Notes under the pieces: generated by a model
Told to the model about the DNA's origin: nothing
Databases searched by the model: none
The model's input: the letters and a program-made list of their open reading frames with translations, nothing else
Program-made: the position numbers and the translations under genes
Shown here: positions 8,699 to 17,237 of the stretch, piece after piece
Layout: each line of letters opens with the position of its first letter
Numbering within the stretch: the first letter of the stretch is position 1
Source of the DNA: an uncultured Agathobacter sp.
GTDB lineage: Bacteria > Bacillota > Clostridia > Lachnospirales > Lachnospiraceae
Assembly: GCA_910587655.1 (NCBI GenBank)
Contig: CAJUND010000014.1
Coordinates: 1 to 64,000 of the forward strand
Direction: 5' to 3'
Length of the DNA stretch: 64,000 bases

Positions 8699-9128
8699 AA
8701 AACAGCACCAGATTTTTAACCAGGCAGTTAAGCAGGACAAGCGCAAGCGCCGCCCACAGGTAAGCATCCCGGTACCTCATTCCAATCCCGAGTTTTCCCC
8801 CTGACAGCCGTTCCACGGTCTGTGAAAGCATAAACCAGCCGGCAAAAACTGCCGTATAGACAACTATCGGGTGATAGTACAAAGACGTCAGTATTTTTCC
8901 GTGCAGCAGTGCGGCGACTGCCCTTGTCCCTCCGCAGCCCGGACAGTAATATCCTGTCATCCCGTGAAATACACAGTGTGGCATTTTCTGAAACATTTCT
9001 AAAATTCCAAGCCGGAACCCCGCATATAAAGCCGCGGCAAGTCCGGTAAATACCCATCCGATGATATAAAAGCATTTGTCCAGTACCGGGTCTGTCTGGA
9101 ACATGTTATATTTTTTTTCTTTTTTCAT
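8673..9128 (-). CDS. DUF2752 membrane protein
   Basis: A small protein with three or four membrane spans and the DUF2752 signature YYCPGCGGTRAVAALLHG in the middle. Function of the family is unknown. The frame opens with a TTG at 9164, but that TTG is the -35 box of a consensus promoter, so translation must begin later, at ATG 9128 (MKKEKKYN) or ATG 9104 (MFQTDP). I place it at 9128. Neither has a good ribosome binding site. Confidence 0.8.
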   Translation of the reverse strand: MKKEKKYNMFQTDPVLDKCFYIIGWVFTGLAAALYAGFRLGILEMFQKMPHCVFHGMTGYYCPGCGGTRAVAALLHGKILTSLYYHPIVVYTAVFAGWFMLSQTVERLSGGKLGIGMRYRDAYLWAALALVLLNCLVKNLVLFFTGTALMA

Positions 9129-9135
9129 GCTTACC

Positions 9136-9164
9136 AGTATAATACGGACAGATTCCCGTGTCAA
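9136..9164 (-). promoter_or_regulatory. promoter of the DUF2752 gene (TTGACA-17-TATACT)
   Basis: TTGACA (9159-9164), a 17-base spacer and TATACT (9136-9141) read toward the DUF2752 gene. Transcription would start near 9129, only a base or two from the ATG at 9128, so the mRNA would be leaderless or would use the ATG at 9104. Confidence 0.75.
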
Positions 9165-9192
9165 AAAGTTTGGAAATTTTTATCTGTTTTTA

Positions 9193-9221
9193 TTGTCGGA
9201 AGGAACATGGCGTGTTATAAT
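9193..9221 (+). promoter_or_regulatory. promoter of the SprA-related gene (TTGTCG-17-TATAAT)
   Basis: TTGTCG (9193-9198), a 17-base spacer and a perfect TATAAT (9216-9221), followed 40 nt later by the start codon of the next plus-strand gene with AAAGGGGGA as ribosome binding site. Confidence 0.7.
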
Positions 9222-9260
9222 TTTTATATTACAGATATGATATGAAAGGGGGATTTTCCT

Positions 9261-9767
9261 ATGACGATTGGCACAGGAGGATATTCTTACTATAATTATA
9301 ATTTATCCATGCCGGATACAACAAACACCAGCCGGGAAATTCCAGGTTCGGACACCGGGAAAAAAGTAACGGATCCTGACCAGGAAAAGAAAGCCGGACG
9401 CCGTTCTTCACCTGAGGAGTGCGAAACCTGCAAAAACAGGAAATACCAGGACGGTTCCAATGAAAATGTTTCTTTTAAGGCGGCTGCCCATGTTTCTCCG
9501 GAAGCTGCCGGTGCAGCAGTCCGCGCGCATGAGGGGGAGCATGTTTCCAATGCGTACACCAAGGCGGCAAAAAACAACGGAAAGGTGCTTAACGCATCTG
9601 TTTCCATCCATACTTCGGTATGCCCGGAGTGCGGCAGAAGCTATGTTTCCGGCGGCACGACCAATACCATGATCAGATATACCAATGAGAGCAACCCGTA
9701 CCAGAAGGAATTAAAATCCGCTGACGCTGTGAAACTGCGCGGCGCTAATATTGATGTGGCAGCTTAG
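9261..9767 (+). CDS. SprA-related putative metalloprotease
   Basis: A 168-residue protein with no signal peptide. The core has CETCKNRKYQDGSNE, then VSFKAAAHVSPEAAGAAVRAHEGEHV, which contains HEGEH, a match to the zinc-protease HExxH pattern, followed by CPECGRSYVSGG, a possible second metal-binding site. This is the SprA-related family; its substrates are unknown. AAAGGGGGA precedes the ATG, and a promoter lies at 9193-9221. The gene ends 9 nt before a DUF975 membrane protein, so the two are likely cotranscribed. Confidence 0.8.
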   Translation: MTIGTGGYSYYNYNLSMPDTTNTSREIPGSDTGKKVTDPDQEKKAGRRSSPEECETCKNRKYQDGSNENVSFKAAAHVSPEAAGAAVRAHEGEHVSNAYTKAAKNNGKVLNASVSIHTSVCPECGRSYVSGGTTNTMIRYTNESNPYQKELKSADAVKLRGANIDVAA

Positions 9768-9776
9768 GAGACAGCA

Positions 9777-10550
9777 ATGAACAGACCCTGTAAAGAATTA
9801 AAACGTATTGCAAGGGAAAATTTATCCGGACATTACGGGATTCCAATGGGAGCACTGCTCGCAGAGGCCGTTATTTCCCTTTTGGCAATACTTCCGTTTT
9901 CCCTGCTGCAGCAGGAAAAACAGACAATTTTCCAGACGATTATTTTTTATGCAGCATATTTTCTGGTTGCACTTTTAACATCCGTACTTGCCGTTGGACT
10001 GATGAAGCTTCATCTTTCCATGGCAAGGAAGCAGCCTTATGAAATCAGCATGATTTTTTACGGCTTTAAAAACCAACCCGACCGGTTTATTCTTACCGCC
10101 CTGCTTTTAATGCTTGCCGTGGCGGTTTCCCTGCTTCCTGCAATTGCAGGCACGGTGGTTTTTGTACTGCTGGATATATCTGCTGCCACGGTAACGGCTC
10201 TTGTACTGCTGTCCATAACCAGTCTTATTCTGCTGGTTTTTCTGGGGTTACAGTATGCGCTGTCGTTTTTTCTTGTTCTGGAGCACCAGGATATGAATGC
10301 TTTGCAGGCGCTGCATACAAGCCGTGAATTAACGAAAGGTCACAGGGGACAGCTGCTTTATATTTTTTTGAGCTTTACCGGGCTGCATCTTCTGTCACTG
10401 CTTTCTCTGGGGATTGGCTCCCTCTGGGTGGCGCCGTACCAGTCGCAGACGTTTGCGGGCTTCTATCTGGATGTCATCGGGGAAATACCGGAAACTGCGT
10501 CCCCGAAACCGGACGGTTCTGCGTATCCGACGTTTAACCAGTATGTATAG
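9777..10550 (+). CDS. DUF975 family membrane protein
   Basis: A 257-residue integral membrane protein with about six hydrophobic segments. The N-terminus KRIARENLSGHYG is the DUF975 signature and ALHTSRELTKGHRGQL is the conserved cytosolic loop. The family is common in Firmicutes and has no firm function. A ribosome binding site (TAGGAGACAGCA) overlaps the end of the preceding gene. A strong hairpin terminator follows at 10570-10600. Confidence 0.85.
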   Translation: MNRPCKELKRIARENLSGHYGIPMGALLAEAVISLLAILPFSLLQQEKQTIFQTIIFYAAYFLVALLTSVLAVGLMKLHLSMARKQPYEISMIFYGFKNQPDRFILTALLLMLAVAVSLLPAIAGTVVFVLLDISAATVTALVLLSITSLILLVFLGLQYALSFFLVLEHQDMNALQALHTSRELTKGHRGQLLYIFLSFTGLHLLSLLSLGIGSLWVAPYQSQTFAGFYLDVIGEIPETASPKPDGSAYPTFNQYV

Positions 10551-10569
10551 ATGTATCGTTTGAAGTAAA

Positions 10570-10600
10570 AAACAGTCCGGCAGCAGACGCCGGACTGTTT
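10570..10600. terminator. bidirectional terminator
   Basis: A perfect 12-bp stem (10570-10581 with 10589-10600) around a 7-nt loop, with T-rich sequence on both strands. It ends both the DUF975 gene (plus) and the YafQ toxin gene (minus, stop at 10606). Confidence 0.85.
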
Positions 10601-10605
10601 TTAAA

Positions 10606-10887
10606 TTATTTTTTATACAGATCTGCATGAGTTCCTGTATCAGTCAGAGTCAGAGTTAATATATCGTCTTCCACAAAATATACCAGCAGCCAGTCGGGCT
10701 GGATGTGACATTCCCTGAAACCGTTCAGATTTCCTTTTAAAGGATGGTCTTTGTATTTTTCATCAAGAGGCATTCCTTCCCCCAGCCTTAAAATAATATC
10801 CTTTAGCAAGCCAGTGTCTAATCCTCTTTTTTGAGCAAGTTTATAACTTCTCTTAAATCTTCCACTGTATTTTATGGTATATTTCAT
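10606..10887 (-). CDS. yafQ: YafQ-family toxin (mRNA endonuclease)
   Basis: A 93-residue RelE-superfamily toxin. HPLKGNLNGFRECHIQPDWLLVY and the C-terminal LTLTDTGTHADLYKK match YafQ; in that family the central and C-terminal histidines and an aspartate make the catalytic site that cuts mRNA on the ribosome. It is encoded directly after the antitoxin with a 4-nt ATGA overlap, the normal order for DinJ/YafQ. Confidence 0.88.
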   Translation of the reverse strand: MKYTIKYSGRFKRSYKLAQKRGLDTGLLKDIILRLGEGMPLDEKYKDHPLKGNLNGFRECHIQPDWLLVYFVEDDILTLTLTDTGTHADLYKK

Positions 10888-11171
10888 GAATCCAGTTCCT
10901 CAAACAGCTTATCAACATCTGTAAATCCTCTGACATTCGGATCCCTGCTAATCCGCTTTGCTTCCTCCATTGCCTCAAGCACTTCCGGTTTCAACCCTGA
11001 CAAATCTTCAGGATACGTCACATCAAATGGTATACCCTTTCGTAAAATCACTTGTCTAAGGAACATATTCACAGCGTCTGACAAATTAAGTCCCAGTCCC
11101 TCCAAAAGTTCCACTGCCTGTTTTTTTGTGTTTTCCTCTATTCTGATTTGTGTTGGTGTGGTTGCTGCCAT
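10884..11171 (-). CDS. dinJ: DinJ/RelB-family antitoxin
   Basis: A 95-residue antitoxin. The N-terminal ribbon-helix-helix (TPTQIRIEENTKKQAVELLEGLGLNLSDAVNMFL) binds DNA and dimerises, followed by the typical RKGIPFDV and an acidic C-terminal tail that should wrap YafQ. The complex is expected to repress its own promoter at 11199-11227. Confidence 0.88.
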   Translation of the reverse strand: MAATTPTQIRIEENTKKQAVELLEGLGLNLSDAVNMFLRQVILRKGIPFDVTYPEDLSGLKPEVLEAMEEAKRISRDPNVRGFTDVDKLFEELDS

Positions 11172-11198
11172 ATGACACCTTCTTTCCTTTTTTATTTA

Positions 11199-11227
11199 AT
11201 TTTACTACAAAAGGTATACATTGTCAA
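11199..11227 (-). promoter_or_regulatory. toxin-antitoxin promoter (TTGACA-17-TAAAAT)
   Basis: TTGACA (11222-11227), a 17-base spacer and TAAAAT (11199-11204) on the minus strand, 28 nt before the antitoxin ATG. It also marks the boundary to the anti-sigma gene, whose stop is at 11230. I could not delimit an operator. Confidence 0.75.
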
Positions 11228-11229
11228 TT

Positions 11230-12195
11230 TTATTTCATTTTAAAGAAAAGATATACCCTTTTCTCGTTTGCAAACGCTTCTATTTCTTTTTCGATATCCG
11301 GATGATTCTTTTTATCGCGGATGACCGCCTCTGACTCCACATCCTTTGGCAGCAGGATTTTGTTTTCCATTACGATTTCCCTGCTGGCGGTTGTGCCGTC
11401 GGTAAAGGTGGCGGTACAGGTGATTACGATATCCCCGAGCAGCTCGTCCATGCCGGCCTTTTCATCTTCCACCGTATTGTTTTCCCCAAATATTTTATGG
11501 TATGCATCCCCCATATTCTTTTTTCCGCAGATGTTGAACACAACATTTTCCGGCTTCTGTTTTGTATAGTCCAGTGTATATTCAGACGCGCCGTAACCAT
11601 CCGCGTTTTCGCTTTTCTCCTGCTCCTCATCGCTTAAGCTTTCATCCCCCAGGATTCCACGCGGAAAATTTCCAACCGGAAGCATCATGACATTTCCCAG
11701 TTCTTCCGTTTCACTCATTGAAATTCCATAATCTTCCAGTTTCACGCTTTCCGGCTTGATAATCTGGAACGCGCCTTTGTTAATCCTGTAGGTGATGGTT
11801 TTGATATTTTCCCCCTCGCAGGCAAAATCTGTTGCCAGGCTGTAGGATACCGTACCGTCATCCTCCCCGCTCATTGCCCAGCCCGTATTCAGTTCATCAC
11901 CGCTGTAAGTTAAAACCGGGCTGTCTTCCTTTAATTCCTCTGCATTTACCAGCATGGTAAACGCATGGTCGTCCTTTGCGTTCTGCTGGGAGCTGCCCTC
12001 CTTTACTGCCATATTTCCGGATACGGTATACCCAAGTAAAATTGCAGCGCATGCGGCTGCGGCAGCCACCGGTTTAATGAATCGTTTCATGTCATGTTCC
12101 TCCTTTTTTACCTCGCTGGAATAAAGCGCAAGCATACGCTTTTTCCCCTGTTCACTCAGTCTGATTTTGTCCATTTCATGCTTATATGTGCTCAT
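11230..12195 (-). CDS. membrane-anchored putative anti-sigma factor
   Basis: The protein (321 residues from ATG 12195) has a short cytosolic N-terminus (MSTYKHEMDKIRLSEQGKKR), one membrane span (about residues 37-55) and a large extracellular domain of unknown fold. It starts one base after the sigma-factor stop, with GAGGAGG inside the sigma gene as ribosome binding site. That layout is typical of ECF sigma/anti-sigma pairs. The cytosolic part lacks a visible zinc ASD motif (HxxxCxxC), so the binding mode is uncertain. An upstream in-frame ATG at 12210 is less likely. Confidence 0.75.
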   Translation of the reverse strand: MSTYKHEMDKIRLSEQGKKRMLALYSSEVKKEEHDMKRFIKPVAAAAACAAILLGYTVSGNMAVKEGSSQQNAKDDHAFTMLVNAEELKEDSPVLTYSGDELNTGWAMSGEDDGTVSYSLATDFACEGENIKTITYRINKGAFQIIKPESVKLEDYGISMSETEELGNVMMLPVGNFPRGILGDESLSDEEQEKSENADGYGASEYTLDYTKQKPENVVFNICGKKNMGDAYHKIFGENNTVEDEKAGMDELLGDIVITCTATFTDGTTASREIVMENKILLPKDVESEAVIRDKKNHPDIEKEIEAFANEKRVYLFFKMK

Positions 12196-12196
12196 A

Positions 12197-12676
12197 TTAC
12201 GCCTCCTCAAGCATTGCTCTTAATTTTTTTCTGGCACGTGCCAGTTTTGAACTGACGGTATTGGAATTTTTTCCCATGATTTTTGCAATTTCTTTTATGG
12301 AATACCCTTCGTAATAATGCAGGTAAACGATGGTGCGGTCCTCCTGCGGCAGCCCCTCGATTTCCTCAGACAGACGCCCTGTTTCCTCTCTCATCTGCGT
12401 TTCCGGAAATTCCGTAAGCTCCGTCTCTTTCCTCCGCAGCACAAACCGTCTGTAATCGCGGCAGCGATTGATGGTTACCCGTAAAAGCCATGCCTTTAAA
12501 TGCTCTTTGTCTGTAAATTTCTTTTTCCTGTTTCTGAGCAGACGGATAAACACATCCTGGACCACATCTTCTGCATCTGCAGTATTCATCAGGTTCTGGT
12601 ATGCTGTCCTGTAGATCATGTCTGAAAAATCCTCCACTACCATCTGGTAATCCTTTTCTGTCTGTATCTGTAGCAC
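12197..12676 (-). CDS. ECF-type RNA polymerase sigma factor
   Basis: The protein shows sigma region 2 (IYRTAYQNLMNTADAEDVVQDVFIRLL, then LKAWLLRVTINRCRDYRR) and region 4 (GLPQEDRTIVYLHYYEGYSIKEIAKIMGKNSNTVSSKLARARKKL). GTG at 12676 is the best start: AAAGGAGG lies 7 nt upstream. The in-frame ATG at 12703 has no such site. It is coupled to the anti-sigma gene downstream. The target regulon is not evident. Confidence 0.9.
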   Translation of the reverse strand: MLQIQTEKDYQMVVEDFSDMIYRTAYQNLMNTADAEDVVQDVFIRLLRNRKKKFTDKEHLKAWLLRVTINRCRDYRRFVLRRKETELTEFPETQMREETGRLSEEIEGLPQEDRTIVYLHYYEGYSIKEIAKIMGKNSNTVSSKLARARKKLRAMLEEA

Positions 12677-12775
12677 GTTCCAGCCTCCTTTCACTATATA
12701 CACGTATGAAAATCAGATTTTCGTGCCTGTGATATAAATTTTTTACAGCTGCTGTCCGAACCGCCAGTAAATTCA

Positions 12776-12804
12776 TTGCCTGTTTTCTAATAATATGGTA
12801 TCAT
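12776..12804 (+). promoter_or_regulatory. likely promoter of the chemoreceptor gene (TTGCCT-17-TATCAT)
   Basis: TTGCCT (12776-12781), a 17-base spacer and TATCAT (12799-12804), about 50 nt before the start codon. I looked for a SigD (TAAA-N15-GCCGATAA) site, as expected for chemotaxis genes, and saw none that fits. Confidence 0.5.
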
Positions 12805-12853
12805 AAATTAGCGCTTTTATTTACAGCCAAAACAAATGAAAACGGAGGAGGGT

Positions 12854-14929
12854 ATGAAAAAATCTTTAAGACAGAGAATTATACTGACGGTTTCCGTCAC
12901 AGTTTTGCTTGCATGCGCAGTTCTGGGAATCAATTGTATTAAGATTTCCCGTGATGTAACGAGAACGGATTCAAAGGAAACGCTGCGCCTGTTAAGCGAA
13001 ACCCGTCAGCTTGATTTAAACGGTACAATCAGTGAAATCGAGCAGTCCGTGAACTCGCTCAGCAGTATTGCGCTGTCCACCATTGATGATTTTGAACGGT
13101 TTCAGACGGACAATTCCTACGTGGAAAGCTGCACAAAATCACTGGAAACAACATTCAGCAATCTTGCCCGGAACACAAAAGGGGCTCTCTGTGCCTACAT
13201 ACGGTACAATCCGGAGTTTACAAATCCGACTTCCGGAATTTTCTTATCAAAAAACGGGGACAAATTTGATTACCTGGTACCAACGGATTTCAGTATGTAT
13301 GACCCGGCAGACCTTACACATGTGGGCTGGTACTATATCCCCGTCCAGGCAGGGGAACCGGTATGGATGGACCCGTACCTGAATGAGAACATTGATGTGT
13401 ATATGATTTCATATGTTGTTCCGCTTTTTATTGACGGTACTTCCGTCGGTATCGTGGGAATGGATGTTGATTATTCGGAGATCGAAAACCTGGTATCGGA
13501 GACAAAGGTTTACGACAGCGGATATGCTTATCTCGTAAACACATCCGGAAATATTTTATCCCATAGGGATTATGAGTCGGGAACCAGTATGGAAGAGGTT
13601 CTGCCGGAAGACTACCAGGTGATTAACGATACCGCAAACGAGGGACAGGTGGTTTCCTCCGGAAAAAACTGCATCGTTTATACAACCCTTGACAATGGTA
13701 TGAAACTGGTTCTGACGGTTCCGGAAAAAGAGCTTTTGCAGACGGCTGATTCGTTATCCCTTAAGATTATAAAACTGGCAGTTCTGGCAGTCGTTCTGGC
13801 GGTTATCTTTGCTTCTTTTATCAGCGGGACAATTTCGGCTCCGATTAAAAAGCTTACGGACGTAATCCACCATACCGCCGATCTGGATTTTACGGTACAG
13901 CCAGATGACAGATATCTTGCAAAACGCGGGGATGAAATCGGGGAAATGGCAAAGGCTATTATGGGAATGCGCGCCCATCTGAAGGAAATGGTACGGGATA
14001 TTGATAATTCCTGCGGTGTACTGAATGACAGTATTATGCATTTAAGCAGTTCCGCAGACGGAGTTGCGCAGATGACGGAATCCAACTCTGCATTTACCGA
14101 AGAAATTGCCGCAAATATGACGGAATCAGGCAATTCAATTGAAAAGGTACTGGAGCATCTGCAGATGATTGAGGAAAATGCATCATCCATCGAACACCTG
14201 TCGGAAGAGGGGAAGGATATTTCTTCCGAAATCATGAAGCGGACAGCAGAATTACAGAACTCCACCCACAATGCTTCTGACAAAACCAGAAATATATACA
14301 GTATGGTAAAACAGGAAGCGGAGGCTGCCCTTGAAAAATCAAAGGCTGTGGAAAAAATTAATGAACTCACCGGCGCCATTGATGCCATTTCCTCACAGAC
14401 AAGCCTGCTTGCACTGAATGCTTCCATTGAGGCAGCGCGTGCAGGCGAAGCAGGAAGGGGATTTGCCGTTGTCGCAACGGAAATCGGCAATCTTGCCAGC
14501 CAGACCAGTGAAACAGTCTCTAATATTAATAAAATTGTCGGGGACGTCAACACTGCCGTTGAGGAAATTGCAAAATGCCTGGATGAATCCATGGATTTTA
14601 TCGGAGAAACGGTTCTGGCGGATTATGCGGAATTTGACAAGGTAAGTGAACAGTACAAAAAAGACGCTTCCGTGGTGGAACAGAATATGGCTGATGTCAA
14701 CACTGCAATTATTACTCTATCCGGCAGTATTACAGACATTAAAAAGGCCGTGGATGAAATCGGAACTGCAGTCAGCGAAGCCGGAACCAGCATCACTGAG
14801 ATTGCCCACAGCACCACGCATATGGCAGAGCAGACAGGAGAAAATAAAACTGTTGCTGACAGCAGCAAAGAAAATCTTCATATGCTTTCCAGCATTGTGG
14901 AACAGTTCAGACTGGGACAGACAGACTAA
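12854..14929 (+). CDS. methyl-accepting chemotaxis protein with dCache sensor
   Basis: A 691-residue transmembrane chemoreceptor. From the N-terminus: TM1 (about residues 8-27), an extracellular dCache-type ligand domain (WYYIPVQAGEPVWMDPYLNEN and GYAYLVNTSGNILSHRD mark its two lobes), TM2 (around LAVLAVVLAVIFASFISG), a HAMP domain and the signalling hairpin with tip ISSQTSLLALNASIEAARAG. It reports to CheA/CheW, which are not in this window. ATG 12854 is chosen because GGAGGAGGG lies just upstream; an ATG at 12836 precedes that site. The ligand cannot be read from sequence. Confidence 0.92.
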   Translation: MKKSLRQRIILTVSVTVLLACAVLGINCIKISRDVTRTDSKETLRLLSETRQLDLNGTISEIEQSVNSLSSIALSTIDDFERFQTDNSYVESCTKSLETTFSNLARNTKGALCAYIRYNPEFTNPTSGIFLSKNGDKFDYLVPTDFSMYDPADLTHVGWYYIPVQAGEPVWMDPYLNENIDVYMISYVVPLFIDGTSVGIVGMDVDYSEIENLVSETKVYDSGYAYLVNTSGNILSHRDYESGTSMEEVLPEDYQVINDTANEGQVVSSGKNCIVYTTLDNGMKLVLTVPEKELLQTADSLSLKIIKLAVLAVVLAVIFASFISGTISAPIKKLTDVIHHTADLDFTVQPDDRYLAKRGDEIGEMAKAIMGMRAHLKEMVRDIDNSCGVLNDSIMHLSSSADGVAQMTESNSAFTEEIAANMTESGNSIEKVLEHLQMIEENASSIEHLSEEGKDISSEIMKRTAELQNSTHNASDKTRNIYSMVKQEAEAALEKSKAVEKINELTGAIDAISSQTSLLALNASIEAARAGEAGRGFAVVATEIGNLASQTSETVSNINKIVGDVNTAVEEIAKCLDESMDFIGETVLADYAEFDKVSEQYKKDASVVEQNMADVNTAIITLSGSITDIKKAVDEIGTAVSEAGTSITEIAHSTTHMAEQTGENKTVADSSKENLHMLSSIVEQFRLGQTD

Positions 14930-14963
14930 AGGCTGAAAAACATTAATTAAGGAGAATAAATTT

Positions 14964-16868
14964 ATGAAAGAAGAATTTAAACCGTATGTGCCGGCAAATA
15001 AAATCACGCCGGAATTTACTCTGACTTCAATTATTATGGGTGTTCTGCTCGCCGTCGTATTTGGTGCAGCCAACGCTTATCTGGGACTGCGGGTCGGAAT
15101 GACGGTATCCGCCTCAATTCCTGCAGCAGTAATCTCCATGGGTGTCATCCGTGTAATTATGCGAAAGGATTCGGTACTGGAAAGCAATATGGTTCAGACC
15201 ATCGGCTCTGCCGGGGAATCCCTGGCTGCCGGAGCAATTTTTACGCTCCCTGTTCTGTTTTTATGGGCAAAGGACGGTATCATGGACGCTCCTGGTCTTG
15301 TTACGATTTCCCTGATTGCACTCTGCGGCGGTATTTTAGGTGTTTTATTTATGGTCCCGCTGCGCAATGCCCTGATTGTAAAGGAACATGGCGTCCTGCC
15401 TTATCCGGAAGGAACCGCCTGTGCAGAAGTTCTTCTCGCCGGCGAGGAAGGCGGTGCAAGCGCTACAAGTGTATTTGCCGGAATGGGATTTGCCGCACTG
15501 TTTAAATTCCTGGTGGACGGATTAAAGGTAATTCCGGGTGTAATAGCCGCACCGGTGAAAGCATTAAAAACCGAACTCAGCGCAGAAGTTTATCCAGCCT
15601 TAATCGGCGTCGGATATATCTGCGGTCCGAAAATTTCCTCCTATATGTTTGCCGGAGGTTTACTTGGATGGCTGGTGTTAATTCCTGCAATCGTCATTTT
15701 TGGCGGAGAAACGGTTTTATATCCGGGAACGGATCCGATTGCCGCGATGTATGCAAAAGACGGCGCAAATGCCATCTGGGGCAGCTATATCCGCTATATC
15801 GGTGCGGGAACAGTTGCTGCCGGCGGTATTATCAGTCTTATTAAAACACTGCCTATGATTGTTTCCACCTTTGTGGATGCAGTAAAAGGGATGAAAGGCG
15901 GTTCCGGCAACGGCAGAATCCGTACAGAACGGGATCTTGACATGAAGGTTGTCGGTGCAGGAGTTTTAGTTATGATTTTAATGATCTGGCTTCTGCCGCA
16001 GATTCCGGTTTCTTTCCTTGGCGCTGTCCTTATTGTGCTGTTTGGATTTTTCTTCGGTGCCGTTTCGTCCCGTATGGTCGGACTGGTCGGAAGCAGTAAT
16101 AACCCGGTTTCCGGTATGGCAATTGCCACTCTTCTGTTTTCAACACTCTGCCTGAAACTGACCGGGGACACGGGCGCGCACGGTATGCAGGGCGCAATCG
16201 CCATCGGCTCTGTTATCTGTATTATCGCTGCCATGGCAGGCGACACCTCGCAGGATTTAAAGACCGGATATATTCTGGGTGCAACACCGAAACGTCAGCA
16301 GATCGGCGAATTAATCGGGGCTGTCATCTCTGCCTTTACCATCGGCGGGGTATTAATTCTTCTGGACAAGGCATGGGGATTTGGTAATACGGAACTTTCC
16401 GCCCCGCAGGCTACTTTAATGAAAATGATTATTGAAGGTGTTATGGACGGCAATCTTCCGTGGGGACTGGTATTTATCGGCGTGTTTATTGCTGTTGTAA
16501 TTGAAATCCTTGGTATTTCTGTTCTTCCTGTGGCAATCGGTCTTTACCTGCCGCTGGAATTAAGCACCACCATTATGGCAGGAGGCGTTATCCGCTGGTA
16601 TGTGGACAAAAAATCCTCTGCAAAGGATAAAGGAAGCGACTCCAGTTCCGGCATTCTCTTCTGTTCCGGTATGATTGCCGGTGAAGGACTGGTCGGTATT
16701 CTGCTTGCTATTTTTGCCGTTATCGGTATTGATTCGGTATTTGACCTGTCAGGCCATCTGAATACCGGAATCTGGGGCGGTGTGATTCTTATGGCTGTGA
16801 TGATTGGATGTGTATTGAGATTCGGGCTTGCAAAAGCAAAAAAGGGTACATCAGATGAAAAGAAATAA
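14964..16868 (+). CDS. OPT-family oligopeptide transporter
   Basis: A 634-residue polytopic membrane protein with about 14-16 hydrophobic segments. The N-terminus (EFTLTSIIMGVLLAVVFGAA, NAYLGLRVGMTVSASIPAAV), the motif around YPEGTACAEVLLAGEEGG, and GDTSQDLKTGYILGATPKRQ are typical of bacterial OPT transporters that import short peptides or metal chelates. AAGGAG is upstream. It overlaps the PqqD-like gene by 14 nt, a pairing that recurs in Firmicutes. The substrate is unknown. Confidence 0.9.
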   Translation: MKEEFKPYVPANKITPEFTLTSIIMGVLLAVVFGAANAYLGLRVGMTVSASIPAAVISMGVIRVIMRKDSVLESNMVQTIGSAGESLAAGAIFTLPVLFLWAKDGIMDAPGLVTISLIALCGGILGVLFMVPLRNALIVKEHGVLPYPEGTACAEVLLAGEEGGASATSVFAGMGFAALFKFLVDGLKVIPGVIAAPVKALKTELSAEVYPALIGVGYICGPKISSYMFAGGLLGWLVLIPAIVIFGGETVLYPGTDPIAAMYAKDGANAIWGSYIRYIGAGTVAAGGIISLIKTLPMIVSTFVDAVKGMKGGSGNGRIRTERDLDMKVVGAGVLVMILMIWLLPQIPVSFLGAVLIVLFGFFFGAVSSRMVGLVGSSNNPVSGMAIATLLFSTLCLKLTGDTGAHGMQGAIAIGSVICIIAAMAGDTSQDLKTGYILGATPKRQQIGELIGAVISAFTIGGVLILLDKAWGFGNTELSAPQATLMKMIIEGVMDGNLPWGLVFIGVFIAVVIEILGISVLPVAIGLYLPLELSTTIMAGGVIRWYVDKKSSAKDKGSDSSSGILFCSGMIAGEGLVGILLAIFAVIGIDSVFDLSGHLNTGIWGGVILMAVMIGCVLRFGLAKAKKGTSDEKK

Positions 16869-17208
16869 GTCATCCGCTAAAGAAAATTATCTTGATCAGA
16901 TTCCTGCCTTCAGCGAAAAGTATTCGTGGAGGCAGGAGGACGACGGTATGGTTACAATTCTTATGGAAAATACGGGAATATTTAACCGTATTTTCCAGAA
17001 ACTTTTGAAAAAGCCAAAGGTGTCCTATATTCATCTGGATGAGATGGGAAGTTTTATTCTCCCGCTGGTTGACGGGAAACGGAATATTTATGATATTTCC
17101 GTTCTTGTGAAGGAACGGTTTGGGGAACAGGCGGAGCCTTTGTATGAGCGGCTGGTAAAGTTTATGCAGGTGATGGAGGCGAATGGGTTTGTGGTGATGG
17201 AGAATTAA
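16855..17208 (+). CDS. PqqD-like small protein
   Basis: A 117-residue protein starting MKRNKSSAKENYLDQ, with WRQEDDGMVTILMENTGIFN, a central IHLDEMGSFILPLVDGKRNIYDISVLVKERFG and LVKFMQVMEANGFVV. This is the winged-helix PqqD fold, which in RiPP systems binds leader peptides. No RiPP precursor or radical-SAM gene is nearby, so here it more likely serves the OPT transporter it overlaps. An earlier in-frame ATG (16828) lies deep in the transporter gene and is not favoured. Confidence 0.8.
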   Translation: MKRNKSSAKENYLDQIPAFSEKYSWRQEDDGMVTILMENTGIFNRIFQKLLKKPKVSYIHLDEMGSFILPLVDGKRNIYDISVLVKERFGEQAEPLYERLVKFMQVMEANGFVVMEN

Positions 17209-17237
17209 ATAAAAAGAAAGGGATTTGGCTACAGCAT

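Noticed and set aside
12700..12853. SigD promoter for the chemoreceptor
   Set aside because: The nearest TAAA/GCC combination has an 18-nt spacer and only about half the -10 consensus. A sigma-A-like site fits better.
13678..14592. 304-residue minus-strand ORF inside the chemoreceptor gene
   Set aside because: Ser/Ala/Ile-rich mirror of the coiled-coil signalling domain, with no start signal.
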